DNA of 64,000 nucleotides from Onchocerca lupi (GCA_028564675.1 JAOVVO010000153.1:62001-126000); one strand, 5' to 3'. Shown: positions 36,301 through 50,100, counted from the stretch's first letter. Notes: generated by a model not told the origin, from the letters alone. Numbers and translations: made by a program.

Positions 36301-37300
36301 TAGTTTGCAAAATGCTAAGCTGTATTTCAATATTCCTTGAAAAAGTTTTGATATTTTGAAAAATTATTTTATGTTTTAATGCGTGTAGTATTTATAATGA
36401 AGTAATAAAAATTTTCGAATTACACTTTTAATTTTACATTATAAATGAAGCGATATATAGTAAAAAAAATAACTACTCAAAAATGATAAAGATATGTGAC
36501 AGAATTGTCATGAATGAAAATAGGTCAAATAATTTGGATACAAGTTTTTTCTTCTCATTTCCGAGCTTTCAAAACTTTTTCATTTTTGGTGAACTAATTT
36601 TTTCGAACACTTGAAGTATTCAATCAATTGCAATATATTACTTTGAATAAAAAGCAGCTGCTAAGGTCTTTTTTGGCTTTTCAAAATCATCAAAAATCGA
36701 TTGCTTACTATTCGATAACTATAATGAAGAAACTAATAATTTTGGAGGAATGCGACACATATCAAAAAGTTTGTAATATTTTGAAAAAACCTATTGTAAG
36801 TAATAAGATCATTATAAAGTATGAAGGAATCATCGTGATAAATCAATAAGCAATTGCTGCACTCACTGAAAACTAGAAAGAATTACTAAAGTCGATAAAT
36901 GATTTATTACAATTACTATTAATGCTCTCTTATTTTATTACTACTGTTGAAATTGAAATTATTTATTTTTAACCATTGAAAAATCTTACCAAAAAAAAAA
37001 TATTGCTGAATAGCAGAAAAATAACTAAATCACTGAAATATTATCGAAGTGCAAATCCTATCAGTTTTGATAAAAACATCTGGATCAGAATTCCTACTTC
37101 GATATAATCTTTTGTTCGTGATCGTATCAAAATTATAAATTGTTGATTGGAACTCGAAACTGAAGAGCGAAAATCTTCCAAATTTCTGTTGTTTGAAACC
37201 ACTTGGATTATTTATTTTTTCGTTTAACAGATAGTATGATATCTCAATATTGATTAACAATAAACATACATCCTTGATTCAAAGAAAAGTTTCGTCAGTC
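33305..37300. other. AT-rich intergenic region upstream of the transporter
   Basis: I see no supportable gene. It presumably contains the promoter of the minus-strand transporter next to 33304, where no polypyrimidine acceptor is obvious. An 82-codon frame at 33583-33831 and a 73-codon frame at 36628-36849 are rich in AT codons and match no family that I know. Confidence 0.5.
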
Positions 37301-37320
37301 GTCGATATCATGAAGATGAA

Positions 37321-37420
37321 TTACGACGCATCAAAAAATCGTGACATTAAGACGAATATTTACGATGCATCAAAAAATCATCGATATCACAAAAAAGAAT
37401 TACGACACATCAAGAAATCA
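37321..37420. repeat. 39-40-bp tandem repeat
   Basis: Units start at 37321, 37360 and 37400. Each begins TTACGAYRCATCAARAAATC and continues with a diverging 20-bp part. The array translates openly on the plus strand (YDASKN-type repeats), which is a by-product of a unit close to a multiple of three. Confidence 0.8.
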
Positions 37421-37581
37421 AGAAAACTACATTAGACGATCATCATGTCTTTTATACCTATTAATTATACCTTTTTTTAACCTTTTGAATAATTAGCAGT
37501 CATAACCAGAAACCGAAATATAAAATTTTCTCATTTGCCTCACCAAATGTTGTCTCTTTGTTTTCATTCTACAAACTACAG

Positions 37582-37986
37582 AAATTGACTATTGTTGTTG
37601 GAACAACCGAAGAATACCAGAGAATGATTTCTTTGTTCTCAACTCAAATGATTTGCAATTCTTTTGACGTCGCGCTAATAAAAACGCACTCTCATGCGCC
37701 AACAAAAACCCTCTTGTATCGTTTTAGATGAGGGTATTAACGAGCGCGGTTGGATGCTCCAGCTCACGAATTTGAAATTTCATTTTTGTTATCCCCCTTT
37801 TTCATTTGGAGAAATTCATCATGAAATTTGTTTTATTGGTATAGATGATTTGTAATTGTTACGTATCTTGTCGCGTTATCAGTTTTTTATAATAAAGGTT
37901 TAATTACCTGAGTTTGAGATTCGGTTGTGCTAGAAATCAACTTCCCAGACAATAATTAAGACTTTCACTCTACAAAAATTGACTAT
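37582..37986. mobile_element. 383-bp LTR-like insertion flanked by direct repeats
   Basis: AAATTGACTAT occurs at 37582-37592 and again at 37976-37986. The 383 bp between begin TGTTGTTGGAACAACC, are clearly less AT-rich (GACGTCGCGC, CTCATGCGCC, GAGCGCGGTTGG), and contain an AATAAAGG signal (around 37892-37899) in the last fifth. A TG start, an internal polyadenylation signal and flanking duplications are what a solo LTR would show. The 11-bp duplication is longer than the 4-6 bp usual for LTR elements and the right end is not a clear CA, so the class is uncertain. No coding sequence is present. Confidence 0.45.
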
Positions 37987-39640
37987 AATTAAGAGTACTT
38001 AGTATGTAATCAACTTATTCTTATTTACTTCAAATAATTGATAATGGGAAATCAGGTTGAAATATTGCTGTGCAAAATTAAACTTCCAAAATTTAGTTCA
38101 ATTACGAGTCAAATTGACTGAATATTTTTCGATCAGTTTCTCATTGTCTTATCGTATTTTTGTTTCATATTAGAATGTTGTCATGGATCTGATCTTCCGC
38201 GAGTTAGTATATCCCAAAAACCAAACAATAAAAGTTTAATTTTTTTTCTGGCGTTATGATACTTTTTTCATTTCACTAATATTTTTTTTTAATTTTTCGA
38301 TACATTTTATCAATATTTTAAAGTTTTCGTATCAACTGAATACATTTTAAATATTCACAAATTTTTTAGCTTCGATTTTCTTAATTTTCTCATTATAATA
38401 TTTTAGAAGATTTGAAGTACTGAGACATAGGTCAGAATGCAATCGAATTCACAATTTTTACTAGCTATTTGGATGCAATTCATCCTAAAATTTTCGTTGC
38501 TTATCAAATTTAATTAAATTTGTAATACTTGCAATGATCTCTTGGCTTGGATAGTACGTATTTAATCTCAAGTTATTTTCTTACAATCTAGGAAATAGAA
38601 CACTATGAAGTAACTTGCATATTTTCTAAACTTATTAACACTTATCAAACTTGATCTGTAAGTATCAGTTCATGCAAATTTTCCTTATATATTGAACTTA
38701 CCAAAATTTTTGAATTTTTGAAAAAATTTCCCTATTGTCATTTTTCTTTCCCCTTTGATTTCCTGCTGCTTCTATACTTGATATCGAGCCATCATCAGCC
38801 ATTGCAGACATAATGTTCGAATGCAACTCATTACTTGAAATTATACTAAAATTGAATTTATATTACTACCCAATGAAAAGATTCGAAATAAGCAGAAAGT
38901 ATCCATTCTAAGGTATTATTTGGTATCAGGCGGTTACCTGTTTATATCACCTAGGAAGGTAAACAAGAATAAGTGGTTGGTTAGGAGCTTGAAATATCAC
39001 ACAGCATCTTTTTAACGACAACTGCAAGCAAAGCAAAACTCAGATATCACATGCAAGAAAGAGGGTAATAATACGAACTACCAATGATACATTTAATTTT
39101 TTGGCAATTTTGTGTGAAAAATTTACCATTAACGGTAAATTAATTAAAATTAATGATTGACTGTCAAAATTCAAAGCAATGAATCTAAATTAAATTGTTA
39201 ACTAATGGAAAAACAAACTGCGAAAACTCAAGAAGTGGTCGTTGTTCCTCCTTCATCGAAACACTGTCATTAATTATCTGCAACTTGGCATACTATCAGT
39301 AGAAGAATATCGATAGTAATATCTCCTGGCTAATTTGCAACGTTTGATCAATAAAACAAAATTCAAGGATTTTAGAATTTTTAGAGTAAATAACATATTC
39401 AAAAAATTCAGATAAATGGAGAAATTATTTGCATATTTCAGAAGATTCCATTGCAATTTCTCGAACGATATTAGATTCTTATCGGTAAAACCGAAATATT
39501 TATAGTACAAATAAATATCTTTATAATTAATTATGACTTCAGGCTTCACTATATGACGCTAAAATGTTGAGGAATTCTTCTTTTTTGATCCAATTTGTAT
39601 AGAAGAAATTTTTAATAGGTAAATGAGTCATATCTGGGCA
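37987..39640. other. AT-rich intergenic region
   Basis: No gene, RNA or repeat beyond simple low-complexity sequence could be supported here. Confidence 0.5.
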
Positions 39641-39683
39641 TAAAGATTTTATCCCCTCGTCTTCCGATTTGCTGGAAGAGTCG

Positions 39684-40290
39684 TATGAAATGTTGAGAGG
39701 TCAATTGTCAAGAACACTGCAAGGACTATAAGAGATAATCGGCACCGTGTGAAATGTTAAGATGTCAATTATCAGGAACGTTAAAAGTATGAAACTCGTG
39801 AGAATTCCCAATCTTATTCTTAGTTCTCACATCCAATTTTTTTATGATCAATGTGTGAACCTCAGCCCACTACTGAACTGAAAATGATTCATGTATAAAA
39901 GGGGAGCTTATTTTTTTCAAAAATGATTCATATATAAAAGAGGCATCAATATCAGTGTCAGCAGGAACATTGGACGGATCAACGCGAAGGGTTTTTTCTA
40001 TTTCGATTTTCTACTTCGGTTTGGATATAAAATTCGAGCAGTCCTTTCGAGTCAGTTCTTGCTACATCGGCATCTTCAACGGCATTGCTAGTTCCTTCAA
40101 CATTGATATCAGTGGCAGATCAATTCCAATTCAATATCAGAACGGTTGTAACGATAAGACAAGCAACAAAATTCAGAAGATCACTGTTAGTATCTTTTAT
40201 ATTTGCCGTTTATTATTCGCTTACTGTTTACTATTGTATGATACAGTATTGTTATAATAAAAGTCTATTTCTGACCTAGCAGAGTCACAA
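39684..40290 (+). mobile_element. LTR-like segment with duplicated upstream and TATA elements
   Basis: A block around TGTTGAGAGGTCAATTGTCA (39684-39715) is repeated in diverged form at 39749-39779. Then the box AAAATGATTCATRTATAAAAG occurs twice, with TATAAAAG at 39894-39901 and 39933-39940. After the second TATA box follows about 300 bp of higher-GC sequence, closed by AATAAA at 40256-40261. Duplicated enhancer-like words, a strong TATA box and a polyadenylation signal about 300 bp further on fit the U3-R layout of an LTR. A short Pol II transcript unit is the alternative. The 100-codon frame at 39955-40257 starts at GTG, not ATG. Outer borders could not be fixed. Confidence 0.4.
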
Positions 40291-43200
40291 TAGCAAGTAG
40301 TAATTTCCAATTTAATCAATCTAAAATTCAAGCTACAAACCGATCAGAATTTTTTCCCCAACAATTTTACGTTGGATGACAGCAATTTTGTTAATCCCAA
40401 CAAATTATAATTTTTCCCATCCTTGTCGATATTCAGACTCAATAATTTCCATGACATTATGAAAAATTGTCAAATCCTCAAAAAAATTTTGAAAATTTAA
40501 TTGTTGCATGACATCATTAATTAGAAAATGACGAAACTTGAGAAACGACTATCTTCAAAATAATGCGTAATTTGAGGAAATAATGCATGCAGTTGCAAGC
40601 ATGTTGCTAAGGTTTGTCTAATAGAATTAAATAATATCACTGGAGAAAAAGGCAAATGTTGCCAAGTATTTTGATAGAGATATCTATTGGTAGAAAAGAG
40701 ATTTTTCGCTTTATATCTTTCTAGCATAAACGAAAGTTAATGTAATACGATAAACAGATGAACTGTCCGGAAATGTGATCCAGGATATTTTATTTCACCA
40801 ACCGATGAACTGATAAATGTTTCAGTGTAACGGGATTTTTCTATAACATTTTATACTGAAAGAATTATGTGATTGGAGAGCATATGTTAAATTTTGAGGG
40901 ATTTTTTAAAAATTTGCATGAAATAACATTGTTAGAATGAAATCAACTCATTATTTCCATACAATAAATCAAGTTGGTCAACACAAAAAGATAACAATAA
41001 AGTTAGAAGTGTTTGAAATCCCAGAAATCATGCATATTTTGATCTAGAGTAAATATGGATTCTAATGAATATTACGAATTTATATTTAAAATCAATGTTT
41101 TTGGAATTCTGTTCAAAAATTCAAGAAATGTTCATTAAAAGAAAGGTACGAGAAAACATTGATTTTATGATAATGAGGAAGATTTCCTACGTTGAATCAG
41201 TTTATCAATATATCGTAATATTTAAGTGATAAAATTTTAAATATAAAAAAATAGAAGAAATGAATCATGAAAATTAAAAATAGAAGCAAAAAGTCTTGTC
41301 GAATCAAAACCTATATGACAGTCACTAATAATGCAAAGAATGTGCTGTGAATTACTGTTAAACGACGGGATTTCGGAAGATAAGATAAAAATAGGGAAAA
41401 AGGAGAATCGATTTGTAGAGAGGTAAACATAGAAGTGTCTTTAATAAGTGAGTGATAGAGATGGAAGGTACAAGGGAGTGATGATTAGTATCACACTGAT
41501 AAGATTCTAACTGATAAGAAAGCTTGGAAACTAATTATGCATTTAATAATTTTTCTTCACCAGAACCATTCAACTCAGCACTCATTTATTTTGAACAATA
41601 AATTAAAAGCACTAATGCATCTATTTTTTTATATAACCCATTTATTATTTCTTATATATACCTATCTATTAACCTCTACCTATTCAAACCACAACATATT
41701 TACATATGCCGAAACTTCATGTTTTCAATTTGAAAAGCTAAAAGTTCTCGAAAATAATAAATGTTGTATTCTTTTGTGAAATCACTACTTTTTCATTTTT
41801 TATTACAAATATATGAGATGCAACGAAATACTATTTTATTGGCTTCACAAACATAAAGTTCAAATTCAAATGGATTTAATTAGAATAAATTGTACAAAAG
41901 ATGCTGCCAACACGTTGCTGAACAAAAAATGAGATAATGCAATGTATTGTTTACCACAAAAACCACGTGACGAAATTTCAGCACTTTTTTCAGCATTATT
42001 TCAACATTTTTCATGCAACAGCTAAGAAATGCTACACTAAGTTGATTTTTGGTTTTGATGTTTACAATCTGTTTATAACCATGTTTAATTTCAGGATAAA
42101 TTGGATGTTGATAAATAAGCTCGAATTGTACAATCATAAATTTCGATCTCTACTATGAAACCTTTTTAATCTTTTCCAGGATTATTTCTTCTTTTTCAGA
42201 TTTTCATAATCAAAATTTACTGAAAAGAAGTGTAGTGAAATTCATGAATAATAAACTTAATTGAAAAATGAATGAAATTAAATAAATAAGACCAACTTTA
42301 TCAACTAGATCAAAATAAGACCAGACATAGATTTTCCACTATTTCCTGAAAATCTAATCAAAAATAAATCCTGTTCTTAATGTCACTGATTTTAATGTCG
42401 CATGCAATTAAAATTTTCTGAATAGCACCAAATTAGTTACATAAAAACATTAATTAGAATTTGAGAATGTCAAAGCGTTGAATTGCACAAAAAAATGGAA
42501 TGATTGAAGAATGATGGAAAATGGAATGATTGAAGTTAGAATTAGCAATTACTTACTTTGAAAGCAAAAATTTGTAATCCTTCAAATTGATTTTAAAAAC
42601 AAAGATTAATTCTTCCAAGAAAGCTGTTTCTGAACGTTGAGGAAATCGCTGCTAAAGCTTTTTAAACCAAAATAATGGATTTCAAATATAATAAAAAACA
42701 ACTGCAAATAGTTCAATCTTCTTTGTTTTTCTAAAAATGAAGCAGCTGGAGGAAAAAAGTCAGAAAACTTTTTTATAGAACTAGAGGAAGTAATGATAAA
42801 TCATCAATGTTTGACATTATTTCCTATGATAACAGAAGCATTTTGTGAAAGCGTGAAAAGTAATCATAACAACTTGCAGAATATTTTATCAGGACCGGAT
42901 GAGAATTAAAGCAACTGAAATCAACGCAACTGTATAAAAATACCAATGTTTATATCATCATGTATATTTGCACTTTCAGGAAGAAATATGGCGGTGATTT
43001 TAATTAATAAGCGTGTCTATTTATTCAGTTTGCAAATTGTCTATCTGTCTCATTTATTTGTTTAATGCCAACTGTCTCTTAAAACTCAAACTTTATAAAA
43101 TTCTCGAAAATTGATTGAATTCTACAAACTCTCAAAATTTGTTCATTACTAGCAATATTTATTATCAACTAATAACTGGAACAGCAATTCAAATTGTGAT

Positions 43201-43524
43201 TATTCTGTTCCTGAATGAATAATTATTATAACGATAATAATGCTGGTGCTACCCATAACAGTGATGGATTGATTATCGTAGGGAAAGAATACGTCCTTAA
43301 TACACCTTTAAAAAATTTTCTTCAACATTTCGAGAATTCTATGTCAGAATCTCATCGTTTTCATAATAATAATAATTTTAAATGATTTTTGTATCTCTAA
43401 GTCAGAAATTTCTTACCAATTCAACTAGAAAAACATGCCATTTAAATGTTTGTGACTTTTTATTAATATGTATTATATTACAAGTTGGATCTAGCCAAGC
43501 GAACTGTACCCGACTCCAGCCAGT
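40291..43524. other. AT-rich intergenic region
   Basis: I see no supportable gene or element. All open frames are short and hydrophobic or Lys/Asn-rich. Confidence 0.5.
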
Positions 43525-43652
43525 CCGAAAGTTTTTAAATGCGCGCCCATTCGAATGCAACGTTGCATCAAAATTTCAAATCAATCGGTGAAGAATTTGA
43601 AACATTGTGTGGCAAGTAACAACGAATGCCTACATTTTTATTTATATAGATA
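43525..43652 (-). mobile_element. Interspersed repeat, copy D
   Basis: In reverse complement the segment begins ATCTATATAAATAAAAATGT and runs to CACCGATTGATTTGAAATTT and CAACGTTGCATTCGAATG. It is the best-preserved copy of the family present at 22442 and 25437. A 22-nt poly-A run follows at about 43684, possibly part of the same insertion. Confidence 0.65.
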
Positions 43653-43789
43653 TGTCTTTGGATCTTAAGATTTCATTAGCACTGAAAAAAAAAAAAAAAA
43701 AAAACGATGGAATAAGCACTGGTGTGCCGTCTGCTATGCTTGCCAAACTGTACGAGTAAAGGGTCGAGGAAGGGAGAGAGCAGATTTCC

Positions 43790-44066
43790 CTAGTCGATGT
43801 TGTCAGTGATGTTGTGCGTTCTTCTCCTGCAGGAAGGTCGTGGGGTCACGTCTCGGTCGATATTACTTTTGTTGAATCTGGAAAATTTCTCCCATAAAGT
43901 CGCCGTTTCTTGCTTCTCATTTCTGGATTTCACCGTTTTTTCAGATTCTTCTGCTCCTTCGCCAGAAGCTGACAATAACACAGCTCCCACTTTGCGAAAA
44001 TCGTTTTTCTTTAATAGAATGATCGGTGCAGACGATGCAATGTTCACGATGATCTTTGACACTTAG
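43790..44066. other. GC-richer island open on both strands, unidentified
   Basis: This 280-bp island is open on both strands. Plus frame (43797-44066): starts at ATG with a hydrophobic stretch, MLSVMLCVLLLQ, and ends FNRMIGADDAMFTMIFDT. Minus frame (44062-43790): no ATG, only GTG after a TAA, but with a polar, coding-like composition such as LWEKFSRFNKSNIDRDVTPR. One strand may be an exon, since a CTCCTGCAG acceptor-like site lies on the plus strand at about 43832. I cannot identify either product or decide the strand. Confidence 0.3.
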
Positions 44067-45259
44067 CGCTTTTTCATATATTGATGGCAGTTCTAATTAT
44101 TTCCACTAATTGCAACTTCTCTTGTCTAAAATTCTAATCTTGGGTAAGAATACTTCAAGATAACTCCATATTAGCGATTGTTCTACAGTAGCTTTTCAAA
44201 CAAACAAGTCAGATAACATTACTTTTGCTAATAAATTATGTCTCTCTGATGTCTCCGAAACTATGCATTCCCCATTCAAAATCGGATTCTCTTTTTATCC
44301 CATTTTAAAAAGAAGCATTGATGATTTAAATTGGAAGACACAAATGTGTTTTAATCGTTTCAAAATATTCAGCCATTTAAAAAATAACCAATTTTTTAAT
44401 CTCTGAGCAGTATGTCAAAAATTCCTTCTGATCAAGTTTGTCAGATATTCATTAACAATAGTAAACGTTATTTCTGGCTACAAGAATGAAATTCAATATG
44501 AACAAGAAATTCGTGTCTTTATATTAATTTAATAATGCGAATCTTTTCTGAGGATATTATCATCATTTTATTTTTGAGAATTGTTAATTTTTGCAAACTT
44601 TTTTGTTTTGTTCTAGAAAGATGTTAAATTCAGGAATTCCTCATTATTTAAATACATCTTCAACAAATTTTTGTTTACCACTTATCTTTGAAATAGAAGT
44701 ACATCCTGCTAAAAAGCAGAGTATACTCTGTTTCAAGGACAAACTGCAAACAAAAACATATTAACTATTATATTTTTAAGAATTGAAGAATTCGATATAT
44801 AATTATCGACGTACTAGAAAACAATGATGGATATTAGTATTAAGAAATGGCGCATCAAAAAGGAAGTGAAATGGAGAATGCATCACAATAATGTAGCTAA
44901 TATTTTAGATTTTCCTACAGCATTTGAGAAGCTGATTGAATTTTTTGTTGAGAAGTCTCAAATCAAAACTTATTTCTCATTTTTAAATTCACTTTCATTT
45001 CTAAAAGTGATGAGTAAATTCCACGAGCAACAAGGACCATTGTAAATGCAATGGAATCTTCAGACAACTTATCTTAATATAAAAACAATTTATTAAATAA
45101 AAATATGTGATATATGTGATAATAAATTAAAATTATAATATTTTATTAATTGGATTACTGCAAAAAACAATTCATTTGATGACAAAGGAAAATGCCATCT
45201 TTTCTTTCTCGTCCACTTCAAAATTTTAATATCCATTCAATAAAGACCATATTATTAAA

Positions 45260-45391
45260 ATGGAACTAACTTTGAATCGACGAATCACTGAATCTCCGAA
45301 CAAAGCCGCAAGTTTGCACTGTTGTCACGAGATGATTTGGATTTGCTATGATGAGTTTTACAACGAATGTTCAGCTGTAATGCTCACTTAA
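45260..45391 (+). other. 43-codon Cys-containing small open frame, unidentified
   Basis: ATG at 45260, stop at 45389-45391. The frame has a balanced codon pattern in an AT-rich setting and a cysteine cluster (LHCCHEMIWICYDEFYNEC). There is no signal peptide. It may be a small protein, an exon or chance; I recognise no family. Confidence 0.2.
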
Positions 45392-46683
45392 AATAAGTAA
45401 TAATTCAATGAAATATAAGGGATATAAATGCTATTAGAGTGCTATTTCATATCGAAAAAAAGTATCAAAGATATACATGCTATTAACAACATTCAATTTT
45501 AAACAAGAAAATATGGAACTTTGATAAAGAAATTGAAAAAGTCCTGGCAGATTAAATTGCCATCTATCTAATAATAAGTTGATAATAATAGGCTTATATC
45601 ACTAAGACAGGTGCAATGGTAAATGAATTAAAGTACTCCAGTGCAATTAATTTATTTGAAAGAAAAAATGAACAGTGAAATATCGTTAGGGCAAAAGCAA
45701 CGATTGGTTTGATAAGCGGGTTTTGTTTATTTTTTGAGAATCGGCAGATTTGATGAGCAATCATAATGGTCCTTCTCCAATATTTGTATAACAGATTGCA
45801 TCTTTATAATTAGTAATAATTTATATCTACCATTGCCGCAAAATATTATGAATTACTTGGCCTTTAGTCTGCAGACAATTAGGCATTGTATGATTGGCTG
45901 TTTATTTTTCTTAATGATAATATTTCATTTATTCGAATAATGAAAAAGAAACAAATATTATAAGAAGTAAATATTATAAATATTTCTCACTGATTTTATC
46001 ATTAAGTTGACGGAATTTGTTTAATGAATTCTTCTCTTCTACAATTATTAAACAAATCAGTAATTAAGAAGATCTTAAAAATATTGTTCAATTTATATGA
46101 AGCTTACTATATCTACAGATTATATCTTCAGCTGTTCATGAATGATTTTGATTATCAAGAAGTTCCAATCACTGCTTTCGCAATTGATGTTTCTGAAGTT
46201 ATTACGATCATTGAATTTTAATAAATTCCCTTTTTCTGTAACAAACAATTGATATCTCGGAAAGCATTCATTGCTCAAAGCTTTTCACTTTTAATCCGAA
46301 AAATTTATGTTCCATTGCAAGCAGAAGTTCGTCAATGTCGATTAACTGCACAAGTTTTCGCTCTGCGAAGGATTCATATTCCAGATGACATTCTATTCGA
46401 ACTTGTGCATTCTAGATTCCTTTCATCTCCCACCTATCTTTCCTTTTCGGCTACTTTCAGCTATAGAACGATTCCTAGGCTTACACTGCCTTCCTTGTCA
46501 CATCGTACAAATTATAGGCTTTATTGATCGGCCAAATGACATCGCTTTGGCTGTCCATTTCAATTTTATGTATGTGAGTATATATGTGGCCAAAGCTTTA
46601 TCAGTCCAGACTTAAATCACTAGTCTAAAGCCTAAAGGTTTGACTCTTTTCTCTCATTTATCCAAAATTTTCATAATAATCAT

Positions 46684-46718
46684 CCATTCCTTCCATCCTT
46701 CCTTCCTTCCTTCCTTCT
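46684..46718. repeat. CCTT microsatellite
   Basis: About seven imperfect copies of TTCC/CCTT form a short microsatellite. Confidence 0.9.
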
Positions 46719-47149
46719 TCACGAAGCATTGTCACCGCTATTTCACTGCTATTTCCACTCTTTAAACACTGTCAAGCGTTCGTCAATTCGTCTCTCGGCC
46801 AATTTTCCCATTAGCCAACAATGGAAGAAATACATAAAATTTCATTTCTATTTCATCCTTCGTCCCTTCTCTCTCCACAGTTAGACGACAGATGACAGAT
46901 TTTTCAATTTATTTCGAACTTCTCAACTTTACATTATCTCTTTGTCAAAACCATCAGCTTTTCGTTCGGTCATTCATTCTTTCATTAGTTAACTAAATTT
47001 TTTGTCATTTTGATGAATTAATTTCTCTTTGTATTAATTGACATTGCCGACAGAAGCTAACAAATGAAATTAAATTAGCAAGTCGAAGATGAATTATACA
47101 GACAATTTTTTCGGTTGTTTATGATCTTTAGGCTTTTTTCGAGTTATGA

Positions 47150-50100
47150 TCATATATTGTCCCTTTTAGGGTTTGTTTGGCCAAGAAATGGTCTTAAATT
47201 TTTCAGCTCTGAAAGTCTATCTCTGGTGTGAATGAGAATTGATGAAGTATATTACGAAAAATTTGTTTGTTATCTCAAAAATTGTTGAATAATCCAGCAT
47301 TCAATTAGCAAATATTATCTTTATTAATGAATTTTTCATTATGAAATCTTTTATGCCAGAAAAATTATTCAGATATGCATTATATTTATAGTTAAGATCA
47401 AAATCGTCTAAATTCATCACTTTTTCAACCATTAAAATTCTGAAATTCAAGAATAAATTATGAGTTAAATGAATTTATACTAGATATCCATGAATATTGC
47501 ACAGTATTTATTAGTTCGTATCTCAAAAAATTTGCATAATTCAATAATATTTGTTGTAAATTTTTGAAATAGCAAAAAAAAAAAATTTGTTAATTTTAAT
47601 TGGACGATCAAATAGCAAAAGTGCTGGGAAAATTTCAAATCTAAAATATTAGTACAAGTAAAAGTAATTCTTTAAATCTATCCGAATATCATACGATTTG
47701 ACGATATATTTATGTTTACATCTTTCTGAACTTATTTAATGAGGAAAATGTTGCGAAATTCTTGGCTTTTGACATTGCTTGCTTGAACTATGAAAAGATT
47801 GCAATCAAGCCTAGCTGGGACAACAAGACTTTCGGAGGTATGGGACTTTCAGAAGTCCAATGAAAATGACGAGCGATGGCTAACCTTGTTGAGCGGATAA
47901 TAATGAGGATGGAGTGCTGAAATTATCTCCTTTGTCAATTGGTGCCTCTCCAAATTTCATTTAAAACTACTGATCAAATGCTATGCTATTTGACTTAGTA
48001 TACTGTAGCTATTTCACACCATTATTCTCATTTAAATTTCAATAAATTTAGATATTCCATGCTTGCAGCACCTAAATTTAACTATCGATTTAACTACTGC
48101 CATTCCTCAAATTGGCTAATATCAGAATGATTGATTTATGAATAATGGACGACATCTGTACAAATATTTGATTACTCTTTAATTGCGCAAAATCATTTGT
48201 CTCGATATGTACGATATCACATGCATACATGAATCGATCATGGAAATATGCTTTTGCTATGTAGAGGAAATTCTCTTTTTCCAATAAATCTCGACCTTTG
48301 GTCTGACCTTTTTCCTGTATCATCTCCCATCTTCTTATACCTCTGAAGAAACGCGCCTAAAGTTGTAAATTTTTCTTTTTTTTCTTTGCTAAAATTTTGA
48401 AATAATTCAAAAAGAAGCAAATAGAATGTGAATTGTATTGAATGAATGTGAAGTGGAATTGAACTTATAGTCCTAGACTAGTAGATCAACGACTAAGTTA
48501 GTAAATTGAAATTCTTCAAGTTGTAAAACATCTTAATTTGTCTACTATACAGAGAGTACATATAACGCTTAGGCTTAGTGCAAGTGTTCTGTCGTAGTTT
48601 TCCAAACTATCGAGTTCGCTACTATTATCATTTCCCTGATGACATAAGATTAATTCATCGTCTTCCTGGTGATATCAGCTTAATTCATCATCTTCTTGGT
48701 GATATAAGCTTAATTTATCATCTTCCTGGTGATATCAGCTAAATGATACACAAGTGATTAAATAAGTTTGCTTTATTATTTGTTACTTTATTTCTATTAT
48801 ACTTAAATCTTTTGAAATTAACAGGTTATTTACTACTTTATTTTTGTTGTATATAAATTTTCCAAAACTAACAAGTCGAAATTTGGATAAATGAAAAAAA
48901 TGCATCATTATTGCTAAATGTTTGAATAATTGCTTAAATTAGTGCATACATACTTGTTATATACATACTTGACATCCATTTGAGCAATGAATGATATCGT
49001 CCTGAAAGATGAGAAATATTATTAATTAGAAATAAGGCCTGCGAAAAAAAAGAAAGCATATTTGAAAAGAGTATTGAGATCGTACTGGTAATTTTCATTC
49101 TTCCAGAATATTTTTTCAAAACAAACATATTTGCTCTATTATGCTGTTTCCCTTCTTATGCTTAAGAATGCATTTCCTCTATCTTATTAATTAACCTGCC
49201 ATAAAAATGTGGTTACCTCGCATTTGTTGAAATAATTACTTTACGTATTTAGCTGGTGTCAAATGTTTAGAATTTATTCTTTGATCTGTTTAAGAATATC
49301 AGTTGCATAATTTCTCACATATTCTAAAAATAGCACACAGCTTTACTTTCTTTATACTGAATATAAGTCGTCTGGAATGCACTTGAATGCCTCATTTCGA
49401 ATTCTCGAGTTCTCGAGAATCCTTGTGATTTAACATTGTTGTTATTTCCACATTACGATGAAATGAGCTAAGGGTTTTTATGAATTTTGAAGTGAAATTC
49501 CGGGAATTTGATGGTAAAAATTAATTGATATTGCACATGCCAATAATATTGCATGTAATTTTAGCTGACTAAAGTAGAATTCAATTTTAAATATGCTTTG
49601 AATTTAATTAGTTACTTCTATTAAAATGTACTTTAGTATAATAGTAGTCCAGTAGCTGTGATAGTTACTAAATATTGATTTAAAACCTTTATTAGTCAAA
49701 TTTCTGTATCCATTTTTTACTTATCATGCCAAGATTTTTCAAATTTTTTACAGCAATCGAAATTTTTCTGAGTAAAGAAATATTTTTCGTTCAATCTATC
49801 CTTTCCTCATCGTTTTAATTTTTCTGACACTTTTTTGTGTGAGTTACTCATAGGAAAAATATTCGACGAATCTTTCAAAATATCCATTTTTATATGTGTT
49901 CGTATAAGTTTTTGTAAAATTTCATAAACTGGCCATGTCGATCGGTATTTTCTCGGAAGTAAACTAATTGTATTAACTCGGGACTATTCTTTACTTCCTA
50001 ACTTTAATTGAAATAAATCATGATGGTTCCCATCCACACGTTGCTAAGTAGAAATTTTTGAATAACAACTTTTTCTCATCCATTGGCTGTCAGGAATTCA

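Noticed and set aside
46249..46615. Two overlapping plus-strand frames of 76-92 codons
   Set aside because: The two frames are equally open, neither has splice or domain support, and the first starts at TTG.
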